A DNA stretch of 64,000 nucleotides from Rhizosphaericola sp047606825 (GTDB lineage Bacteria > Bacteroidota > Bacteroidia > Chitinophagales > Chitinophagaceae), in NCBI GenBank assembly GCA_047606825.1, contig JASGDY010000087.1:1-64000 (forward strand), read 5' to 3'. Positions 9,085-15,940 of this stretch are shown here, one piece after another (within the stretch, counting starts at the first letter, position 1; each line of letters starts with the position of its first letter). The notes below the pieces were generated by a model. The model saw nothing but the letters and a program-made list of their open reading frames with translations, had not been told where the DNA came from and did no database searches. The translations under genes and the position numbers were made by a program.

Positions 9085-9101
9085 CCTTTTTCCTTTGCAG
9101 C

Positions 9102-9512
9102 ATGTTTGAATCGACCACACAGATACGAGTGCGCTATGCGGAGACGGACCAGATGGGCGTTGTCTATTACGGCAACTATCCGACGTATTTTGAGGTGGGG
9201 CGCGTGGAGGCCATACGCACATTGGGTTACAGCTACAAGCAGATGGAGGAGGCTGGCGTGATGATGCCTGTCGTGGACGTACATATCAAGTACCTGCGCC
9301 CCGCCAAATACGACGACCTGCTGACCGTAAAAACGCAGATTCGCGAAATGCCCTGCCACAAAATCGTCTTCCATTCCGAAATCCTCAACGATGCGGGCAA
9401 GCTGTTGACCAAGGGGGAAATAACGCTGTTCTTTGTCGATGCGGTTACGTTTCAGCGGAGTTCGCTGCCAGAACCGCTGAGGGAAAAACTGGAACCGTAT
9501 TTTGAAAAATAA
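9102..9512 (+). CDS. YbgC/4-hydroxybenzoyl-CoA-type acyl-CoA thioesterase
   Basis: 136 residues with a single hotdog fold. The motif YAETDQMGVVYYGNY contains the active-site Asp of the YbgC/4HBT group. It hydrolyses acyl-CoA thioesters in the cytosol. Start at ATG 9102: the longer open frame begins inside the 9071-9097 poly-pyrimidine repeat and has no family match. A CCTTTG box ends 4 bases before the ATG. Its 3' end lies 16 bases before the sigma-factor ATG. Confidence 0.9.
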   Translation: MFESTTQIRVRYAETDQMGVVYYGNYPTYFEVGRVEAIRTLGYSYKQMEEAGVMMPVVDVHIKYLRPAKYDDLLTVKTQIREMPCHKIVFHSEILNDAGKLLTKGEITLFFVDAVTFQRSSLPEPLREKLEPYFEK

Positions 9513-9528
9513 TATTGGACATTCATAC

Positions 9529-10092
9529 ATGCTGTTAGAAGAAAATAACATATCGTTGGAATTGCTCTGGTCTAACATCCGCGATGGCAATGGAGAAGCA
9601 TTGGAAAGGCTTTTCCATCACACGTCTCAAGAACTGTTTAACTATGGAATGTATTTCACAAGAGACAGAGAACGTGTGCAGCACAGCATCCAGTCTCTTT
9701 TTGTGTATTTATGGGAACATAAAACGACACTTTCCCAACCTGTTAGCGTCAAGAACTATTTGCTAAAAGCATTCCGCAATACCTTACTGAAACAGTCCAA
9801 ACCAGCAACAATCGATTTTCTTACGCCGTCATTCGAAGCTTCGACAGAATATAAAATCATCGCCAGAGAAGAAGCGTCCCTATTGAAAGAAACATTGAGA
9901 AAGGCACTCTCCCATTTGTCAAATCGCCAAAAAGAAATCGTCTTTCTCCGTTTTTATGAGAAAAAATCGACGGAAGAAATTGCGGAAATCATGGAAATTA
10001 CACCTAAGGCAACCTACAAACTACTGGCTCGTGCACTGCAAGTCCTACGCAAGGAAATCGGCGTTGTTCGATTTGTCTGGTGGTTTATCTAA
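9529..10092 (+). CDS. RNA polymerase sigma-70 family (ECF-like) factor, C-terminal end altered
   Basis: 187 residues. Region 2 lies at roughly 20-85 (LFHHTSQELFNYGMYFTRD), and region 4 at 125-180 (LSNRQKEIVFLRFYEKKSTEEIAEIM), whose helix-turn-helix binds the -35 region. Such factors in Bacteroidota usually sit beside a FecR anti-sigma gene and SusC/D genes; none is here. The last eight or so residues (VRFVWWFI) are out-of-frame reading of a foreign gene end, see the next feature, so the natural C-terminus was lost at about 10064. Regions 2 and 4 are intact, so function is still possible. Confidence 0.8.
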   Translation: MLLEENNISLELLWSNIRDGNGEALERLFHHTSQELFNYGMYFTRDRERVQHSIQSLFVYLWEHKTTLSQPVSVKNYLLKAFRNTLLKQSKPATIDFLTPSFEASTEYKIIAREEASLLKETLRKALSHLSNRQKEIVFLRFYEKKSTEEIAEIMEITPKATYKLLARALQVLRKEIGVVRFVWWFI

Positions 10093-10507
10093 TCTGTACA
10101 TCAATGTAAAATTCAACAAAAACCTCAGCCTCGACTTGAGCAACACGTATGTCTACAAACGGAGAAGCTATGTAATAGAGATGGCAAACTATTATCAGAT
10201 GGATGCCATACTCCAACAGAAAATCGCCCATGGCAAAGCCGCTTTTCGTTTTTATTGGAACGACGTGTTCAATACCGACCGAGACAAAAACTATGGTAAC
10301 TATCAATTATTCAATATGGCTTTTTGCCAAAAAAGAATCACGCAGAACTTCCGGTTTATGTTTGTTTACAACTTCTCCAACAACCAGAAAATAAAAGACA
10401 AAAAAGTAGAATCCAACAGCGATATCCGCAACAGCTTTGATAGGGAGAATACACACTTGGCGAACGGGAATTATCAACGCTGTGCAGCCGACACAACCTC
10501 CACGTAG
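10064..10507 (+). pseudogene. 3' fragment of a TonB-receptor-like outer-membrane beta-barrel gene
   Basis: In the frame starting LFDLSGGLSNLYINVKF the text is typical of the C-terminal strands of Bacteroidota outer-membrane barrel proteins (OMP_b-brl_3 type): alternating hydrophobic/aromatic strands, FRFYWNDVFNTDR and FRFMFVYNFSNNQKIK. About 148 residues remain of a family that normally has over 700. There is no start; the fragment is fused directly to the sigma-factor reading frame, which implies a deletion removing the sigma gene's end, any anti-sigma gene and most of the barrel gene. Confidence 0.75.
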
Positions 10508-10650
10508 AGATGTGTGATTGTGCGTTTTCTATATCGAATACATCAACTATTTCTTGTAAATCCTGCGTTTGAGTTCTGCGGTGGTAATACAGATGTCAAA
10601 ACCAACTTACTACTTGGTAAGGAATAAAATGATGAATTCATAGAGAAGGA

Positions 10651-10739
10651 GGTAGTGTCATAAATTAAATGATTTGCATTTTTAAAATATTGAAATACAA
10701 TATATTAAGATGCTTCATCCATTAATTTGTGACACCACC
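10651..10739. mobile_element. 89-bp element with 18-bp terminal inverted repeats (MITE-like)
   Basis: The left end GGTAGTGTCATAAATTAA (10651-10668) and the right end TTAATTTGTGACACCACC (10722-10739) match as an inverted repeat at 16 of 18 positions. The 53-base interior is AT-rich and codes for nothing. The ends resemble IS termini, so this may be a non-autonomous element or an internally deleted insertion sequence. No clear target duplication was seen. Confidence 0.55.
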
Positions 10740-10776
10740 GAGAAGAAAATTGGACACGCATATAAAAGATAGACAT

Positions 10777-10814
10777 CTCCGCGTCATTCCTGCCTACGCA
10801 GGAATGACGCGGAG
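10777..10814. repeat. 38-bp perfect palindrome (REP-like)
   Basis: CTCCGCGTCATTCCTGC (10777-10793), loop CTAC, and its exact complement at 10798-10814. The core TCATTCCTGC..GCAGGAATGA occurs as a dispersed palindrome in many bacterial genomes. Confidence 0.75.
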
Positions 10815-10860
10815 GTCTTCTTTTTCTGTAAGGTCATTAATTTATCCCTTGTAAAGTATA

Positions 10861-11072
10861 TCATAAACCATGCAGTTGGCGCACTCTTTCGGCAATTTTC
10901 CGATTGGTCTCCTTGGAAAGTCACTGAATAAACGCTTCTTCTTCGGCGGTCGGTTCCACTATTTTCTTTTTGGGTTTTGAAACCGGAGACGTCCACGCCA
11001 ATCTTTTTGATATATTTTACAATTTTGTCAATATCTTCTGTCGTTGCTTTTTTTAATGTGAGGTGTCGTCAT
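10861..11072 (-). pseudogene. Frameshifted remnant of a small unidentified gene
   Basis: From ATG 11072 the frames must be joined twice: MTTPHIKK, then ATTEDIDKIVKYIKKIGVDVSGF, then KPKKKIVEPTAEEEAFIQ, a stop codon, and LSKETNRKIAERVRQLHGL before the final stop at 10861. Joined, this gives about 70 residues of lysine/glutamate-rich, gene-like text. I do not recognise the family. Confidence 0.45.
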
Positions 11073-11143
11073 CGCTGAAATGATTTATTGACGAAATTAT
11101 GGAAAATTCAAATTCGGTTGGGACTACGACTGATAGAGAAGAC

Positions 11144-11191
11144 AAAACCGTGCAACGCATAGACTGAACAATCTATGCGTTGCGCGGTTTT
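11144..11191. terminator. Intrinsic terminator downstream of clpB
   Basis: A stem of about 20 bp: arms 11144-11163 and 11172-11191, with AAAACCG at one end, TCTATGCG in the other arm and an 8-base loop. U-rich flanks on both strands make it usable in either direction. It lies 20 bases after the clpB stop. Confidence 0.8.
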
Positions 11192-11210
11192 GTTTTAAGT
11201 TTTAACGGCC

Positions 11211-13817
11211 TTATGCTTTCTTTTCGTCTTCGTTGCGGAACACGACGACATTGTCAAAAACATCGACCAATACGGGATGTTGGCTGTTGATGTCGCCTGC
11301 TAAGATTTTTTTACTGAGTTCATTGACGATGGTGCGCTGGATGACCCGTTTCAGCGGACGAGCACCGAACTGTGCATCGTAACCGTTTTGCAACAGGTAG
11401 TCTACGACATAGTCCGTAAACTCTAGCTCGATACCGTTTTTGGCGACCATTTTTTTCAGTCCGTTGAGCTGTATGCGGATGATTTTTTTGATTTCCTTTT
11501 TCAGCAACGGATGGAATACGATGATTTCGTCGATACGGTTGAGGAATTCGGGACGCATGGTCTTTTTGAGCAAGTCCATGGCATTGGTCTTTGCTTTTTC
11601 TTCCGCAAGGTCGGGATTGTCGGGATTGGTTTCAAACGCTTCCTGTATCAGTCCGCTTCCAAGGTTGGAAGTCATGATGATAATCGTGTTTTTGAAATCT
11701 ACTGTGCGGCCTTTGTTGTCGGTCAGCCGACCGTCGTCCAATACCTGCAAAAGCGTATTGAAAACGTCGGGGTGCGCTTTTTCGATTTCGTCAAAGAGGA
11801 CGACGCTGTACGGTTTTCGGCGGACGGCTTCGGTCAACTGCCCCCCTTCGTCGTAACCGATATATCCGGGAGGCGCACCGATCAGGCGGGAGGTGGATTC
11901 TTTTTCCATGTATTCGCTCATGTCGATACGGGTCATCATGGTCTCGTCGTCAAAGAGGAACTCTGCCAGTGCCTTTGCCAGTTCGGTCTTACCGACACCT
12001 GTCGTACCGAGGAAGATGAACGAACCGATAGGTTTGTTGGGGTCGCTCAGCCCAGCGCGGCTACGACGGATGGCATCTGCGATGGCGGTGATGGCTTCTT
12101 CCTGGCCGATGACACGCTCGTGGAGGTTGTCTTCGAGGTGCAAGAGTTTTTCCTTTTCAGACTGCATCATGCGGCTGACGGGGATTCCGGTCGCGCGGGC
12201 GACGGTTTCGGCGATGTCTTCCGCATCGACTTCCTCTTTGAGTAGGCGGTGTTCGGAACTTTCGTGGAGCTGTTTGGTGTATTTGTCCACCAGTTCCTGT
12301 TGTTCCTTGACCTTGCCGTAGCGGATTTCGGCAACTTTACCGTAATCGCCTTCCCGTTCTGCACGGTCGGCTTCGGTTTTCAGTTGTTCGATGGTGGCTT
12401 TTGCCGTTTGTACCTGTTCGACCAGTTCTTTTTCGGACTGCCATTTGGCTTTATAGGTGTCGCGTTCGGTCATGAGGTTGCTGAGGTTGGTATTAAGTTC
12501 CTTCAGTTTTGCCTCGTCGCTTTCGCGTTTGATAGCTTCACGTTCGATTTCCAGTTGGCGGATACGGCGTTCCAGTTCGTCCAGTTCTTCCGGCATGGAG
12601 TTCATTTCGAGACGGAGTTTGGCGGCTGCCTCATCCATCAGGTCAATCGCCTTGTCGGGTAGGAAACGGTCGGAAATGTATCGGTTGGACAGTTCGACAG
12701 CGGCAATCACGGCTTCGTCCTTGATACGGACGTGGTGGTGCGCTTCGTATTTGTCCTTGATGCCGCGCAATATGGAAATTGCGTCTTCCACGCTCGGTTC
12801 GTCCACCATGACTTTTTGGAAACGGCGTTCGAGTGCTTTGTCTTTTTCAAAATATTTCTGGTATTCTGCCAAAGTCGTCGCACCGATAGCGCGAAGTTCA
12901 CCACGCGCCAAAGCAGGCTTCAATATATTGGCAGCGTCCATCGCGCCTTCGCCGCCGCCGGCGCCGACCAGCGTGTGGATTTCGTCGATGAAGAGGATGA
13001 TTTCGCCGTCGCTTTCGGCAACGTCCTTGACGACACCTTTCAGCCTTTCCTCAAACTCACCTTTGTATTTGGCGCCGGCAATGAGTTGTCCCATGTCGAG
13101 CGCATAGATGGTTTTGGATTTGAGGTTTTCCGGGACGTCGCCGTTGATGATACGGTTGGCAAGGCCTTCCACGATGGCGGTTTTGCCGACACCGGGCTCA
13201 CCGACCAATATCGGATTGTTTTTGGAACGGCGGGACAATATGTGTAGGGTGCGACGGATTTCTTCGTCACGGCCGATGACCGGGTCAAGCTTGCCGCTGC
13301 GTGCCAGTTCGTTGAGGTTTTTCGAATATTTCTGCAAAGCGTTGTATTGCTGTCCACCCGTTTGGGAATTGACAGTCGAGCCTTTGCGGAGGTCCTTGAT
13401 GGCGGTTACGAGACCTTTTCCGGTCAGTCCGGCGTCTTTGAGGATTTTCGCGGTATTGTCCGAACCCGCAACAATTGCCAAGAGCAAATGTTCGACGCTC
13501 ACAAACTCGTCGCCGAACTGTTTGAGTTCCGCATTAGCCTTGAGCAGTACGTTGTTGAGGTCGCGGCCGATGGTCTGTGCCGGTTCGCCACTGTTGGTCC
13601 TGGGTAGTTTGTCGATACTTTCGCGGAGCTTGGTCTGGACAAACTGGATGTTGACATTATTTTTTTTGAGCAAAAATCCTACGGGACTGTCCTGGTCTTC
13701 CACGAGTGCGGACAGCAGATGTTCGGTTTCGATATTGGGATTGCCCGCATTGAAAGCGACTTGCTGTGCAGCCTGGATGGTCTCCTGGGCTTTGACGGTA
13801 TAGTTGTTAAGGTTCAT
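11211..13817 (-). CDS. clpB: ATP-dependent disaggregase ClpB
   Basis: 868 residues, full length. Order: Clp N domain (1-145), first AAA+ module with Walker A GEPGVGKT (about 206-213) and Walker B ILFIDEIHTL, coiled-coil middle domain (about 400-525), second AAA+ module with Walker A GTTGVGKT and Walker B VVLFDEIEKAH, and the D2 small domain. The ClpP-binding IGF loop of ClpA/X is absent. ClpB hexamers extract and refold aggregated protein together with DnaK. The ATG at 13817 gives the canonical N-terminus MNLNNYTVKAQE. Transcribed alone; I see no CIRCE operator in the 250 bases upstream. Confidence 0.98.
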   Translation of the reverse strand: MNLNNYTVKAQETIQAAQQVAFNAGNPNIETEHLLSALVEDQDSPVGFLLKKNNVNIQFVQTKLRESIDKLPRTNSGEPAQTIGRDLNNVLLKANAELKQFGDEFVSVEHLLLAIVAGSDNTAKILKDAGLTGKGLVTAIKDLRKGSTVNSQTGGQQYNALQKYSKNLNELARSGKLDPVIGRDEEIRRTLHILSRRSKNNPILVGEPGVGKTAIVEGLANRIINGDVPENLKSKTIYALDMGQLIAGAKYKGEFEERLKGVVKDVAESDGEIILFIDEIHTLVGAGGGEGAMDAANILKPALARGELRAIGATTLAEYQKYFEKDKALERRFQKVMVDEPSVEDAISILRGIKDKYEAHHHVRIKDEAVIAAVELSNRYISDRFLPDKAIDLMDEAAAKLRLEMNSMPEELDELERRIRQLEIEREAIKRESDEAKLKELNTNLSNLMTERDTYKAKWQSEKELVEQVQTAKATIEQLKTEADRAEREGDYGKVAEIRYGKVKEQQELVDKYTKQLHESSEHRLLKEEVDAEDIAETVARATGIPVSRMMQSEKEKLLHLEDNLHERVIGQEEAITAIADAIRRSRAGLSDPNKPIGSFIFLGTTGVGKTELAKALAEFLFDDETMMTRIDMSEYMEKESTSRLIGAPPGYIGYDEGGQLTEAVRRKPYSVVLFDEIEKAHPDVFNTLLQVLDDGRLTDNKGRTVDFKNTIIIMTSNLGSGLIQEAFETNPDNPDLAEEKAKTNAMDLLKKTMRPEFLNRIDEIIVFHPLLKKEIKKIIRIQLNGLKKMVAKNGIELEFTDYVVDYLLQNGYDAQFGARPLKRVIQRTIVNELSKKILAGDINSQHPVLVDVFDNVVVFRNEDEKKA

Positions 13818-14068
13818 ATATTGATGTATTCTTAATTTGATGATTTGGTAATTCTTTAGGCGTAAGGTAGGAAGCGAAGAATTTTAATCGCTGCGGCATC
13901 CGTGTGCTTTATTAAATAATAAAATTTTCCACCTTAGACCTCAAACCTCACGCCTTCTACCTTTCTCCAAAAACCATACGGAAGCAATAGGACTGAAATG
14001 TTGGCATGGAGAATCGGTAAGATGTGACTAAGTGGCTGATTTCTAGGTTGCTATCTGCCGTTTTTGCA

Positions 14069-14332
14069 TTACCAGCGTTCGTCCTCGGGAATGTCTTGTG
14101 GATATGGATATGTTGCCTGTGACCGTTGTTTTTCCTTTAGCCTTTGGATGATTGCGTCGGTGATGATGGCTGTTGACTGCGCTACGGGAGCATTGTTTAA
14201 TTGAGCTTTCAGGCTTTTTTCCGAAACGTCGATACGATATAGTAGTTGTACCAATGCCGGAAAGTCCTTGTCCACCAGATGCTGTACGAGCGCCGCCAAC
14301 CTTTGACGAAAATCAATATTTTCCAAATCCAT
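14069..14332 (-). CDS. Small hypothetical protein
   Basis: 87 residues from ATG 14332 (MDLENIDFRQRLAALV), mostly helical and ending PYPQDIPEDERW. The open frame continues upstream to 14503, but that part overlaps the tetR promoter and start and reads like non-coding text; a GTG start near 14400 is also possible. I do not recognise a family. The acidic tail and lack of a signal peptide suggest a small soluble cytosolic protein. Divergent from the TetR gene. Confidence 0.55.
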   Translation of the reverse strand: MDLENIDFRQRLAALVQHLVDKDFPALVQLLYRIDVSEKSLKAQLNNAPVAQSTAIITDAIIQRLKEKQRSQATYPYPQDIPEDERW

Positions 14333-14483
14333 ATTGGTCTTGGAGGAAAAATAACTTTTTAATAACAATTCGATGCTATCTTTGTTGTCGGTCTTCACAA
14401 CTAATAGAATTAGAGTTAGTTGCCGAAAATACAATAAATTTCTAAATGGTTTTTCCTTGGTATTATTTTCGCATTCTCTAACG

Positions 14484-14491
14484 TAAATTTG
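14484..14491 (+). promoter_or_regulatory. -7 box of the TetR gene
   Basis: TAAATTTG, ending 5 bases before the ATG at 14497. The -33 box is weak. The spacing predicts a leaderless or nearly leaderless mRNA. Confidence 0.55.
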
Positions 14492-14496
14492 CAAGC

Positions 14497-15090
14497 ATGG
14501 CACGTATAAAAACAGCTAAAGACGAAAGTAAAAAAGACGTCATCTTGACTGCTGCGGCGGAATCATTCAGGGAAAGGGGCTACAAAGCGACCAGTATGCG
14601 CGACCTTGCCGAAAAGGTGGGCATTGAGGCGGCCAGCCTGTACAACCACATTGATTCCAAAAGCGAGTTATTGACGGATATATGTTTCAGCATTACATCC
14701 CTGATGAACGATTTCATGACATCGGTGGAAGAGGGCGACCAGTCCAGCATACAAAAGATAGAAACTATTCTCCGTTTCCAGATTAGGCAGATGGTCGACA
14801 ATTTTGACAACAATTACGTGGCGAACCGGGAGTGGCTGCATCTGGAAAACCAGGAATTGGCCGAGTTCCGTGCACAACGCCACGATTACCGTAAACGCAT
14901 GAACAAAATTATTACCAAAGGCATCGAAGACGGCGAAATCAAGGATTCCCTCAATGTCCCGGCAACCGTGTGGCTGCTGTTGCATGCTGTGTACGGCATC
15001 GAATCCTGGCACCGTTCCAAAGTGCGCGTCGATCCCACGGTACTGGAAGAAAACATGATCACCATATTGATCAGTGGATTGAAGAAATAG
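14497..15090 (+). CDS. TetR/AcrR-family transcriptional regulator
   Basis: 197 residues. The N-terminal 50 carry the TetR helix-turn-helix (AAESFRERGYKATSMRDLAEKV, then GIEAASLYNHI); the remaining ligand domain is all helical. TetR proteins normally repress neighbouring genes until a small ligand binds. Here the only close neighbour is the small hypothetical gene on the other strand, so the regulon is unclear. Several relatives control fatty-acid genes, but that is not shown here. Confidence 0.9.
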   Translation: MARIKTAKDESKKDVILTAAAESFRERGYKATSMRDLAEKVGIEAASLYNHIDSKSELLTDICFSITSLMNDFMTSVEEGDQSSIQKIETILRFQIRQMVDNFDNNYVANREWLHLENQELAEFRAQRHDYRKRMNKIITKGIEDGEIKDSLNVPATVWLLLHAVYGIESWHRSKVRVDPTVLEENMITILISGLKK

Positions 15091-15213
15091 CGGCTGTTAA
15101 GCCAAAAGGCAAAGACAAAAAGTAAAAATGCCCTGTAAGGTTAGCGGCTAATAGTCAGCAGCTACTTTTAACATTTTGATAACTTTTTGGTTTTTCCTAC
15201 GACAATTTTACCG

Positions 15214-15246
15214 AACCTCTTGATTTCCAATGTCAAGAGGTTTTTT
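15214..15246 (+). terminator. Intrinsic terminator after the TetR gene
   Basis: AACCTCTTGA (15214-15223), 9-base loop, TCAAGAGGTT (15233-15242) followed by a T tract. Confidence 0.85.
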
Positions 15247-15576
15247 GTCTGCACGTCTACTTATGCACATCTTCTTTTGGATATAGGGAGTTGTGCACAT
15301 TGCTGTCGGTCGAGATTTCCTCTTTTCTTTTACAATGATACATATAAATGATTGATTACCAGTTTTTTATGTAAAAAATGGTGACTTTTTCCACCTTCCG
15401 GGCGATTGTATCACTTTTAAGAAAATTTATCTTTTCGGGGCATGGTTTTTTATCCACATAAGGGGATAAGTGAGGGGCTGTAAATTTGAGGATATCCTGC
15501 AACTTTGTAGGAGCAGGACGGTGTCCTCCTTCCGTCAAGTGTTATTTTTTACAAACCTTATTTACAATAAGTTACT
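15247..15576 (+). promoter_or_regulatory. 330-base non-coding leader region of the redoxin-nrdE operon
   Basis: No gene was found. A possible -7 box TAAATTTG lies at 15481-15488, which would leave a leader of about 90 bases. The leader contains GAGCAGGAC / GTCCTCCTT-type complementary words (15511-15532) that could fold. No NrdR box was recognised. Regulation by dNTP demand would be expected but is not shown. Confidence 0.35.
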
Positions 15577-15819
15577 ATGAAAAGATTTATCAAATTTGAA
15601 AAGCAGGACTGCGCGCCCTGCAATATGGTTTCCGACTATCTGGACAGAAAGGGTGTCCGCTACGAAAAAATCAATGCGTTTGACCAGCCGGAAGTAGCCG
15701 CAAAGTTCCGTGTGCGTTCCTTGCCCACCGTTATCGTACTGGATCAGGAAGAAGAGGTAGGCCGTGTTATTGGCTTCAAACCGGAAGAACTGAACAAATG
15801 GACGGCGGAAGCAGTTTAA
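15577..15819 (+). CDS. Small thioredoxin/NrdH-like redoxin
   Basis: 80 residues with a thioredoxin/glutaredoxin fold, redox motif CAPC at about residues 12-15 and the cis-Pro segment SLPTVIVLD. The gene directly precedes nrdE, so it is likely the electron donor that re-reduces the reductase C-terminal cysteines, the role NrdH has in class Ib systems. NrdH usually has CxxC with Val/Met/Gln between; CAPC is less usual, so this is a functional analogue by position rather than a certain orthologue. Confidence 0.85.
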   Translation: MKRFIKFEKQDCAPCNMVSDYLDRKGVRYEKINAFDQPEVAAKFRVRSLPTVIVLDQEEEVGRVIGFKPEELNKWTAEAV

Positions 15820-15824
15820 CATTT

Positions 15825-15919
15825 TAGTGAATGGAGAATAGTTAATAATGGAGCGGGGACGATTGTGCAGTACGATCGCATAGTGGCCACTATTTACTTT
15901 CACTTTTCACTGTTCACTA
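15825..15919. repeat. Imperfect inverted repeat in the redoxin-nrdE gap
   Basis: TTAGTGAATGGAGAATAGT (from 15825) faces ACTATTTACTTTCAC and TTCACTGTTCACTAA (ending 15919). A long interrupted hairpin would form in the transcript between the two genes. Confidence 0.5.
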
Positions 15920-15940
15920 ATTTAAATATACAACACACCC

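Noticed and set aside
9039..9101. Longer thioesterase start at 9039
   Set aside because: The added residues come from a poly-pyrimidine inverted repeat and mimic a signal peptide; YbgC proteins are cytosolic and start just before the hotdog domain.
11511..12245. Plus-strand frames of up to 244 codons opposite clpB
   Set aside because: They mirror codon bias of clpB and show Phe/Val/Gly-rich nonsense text.
15247..15576. NrdR box or cobalamin riboswitch before the redoxin-nrdE operon
   Set aside because: No ACACWATATA-type pair and no B12-box were found; only vague complementary words.
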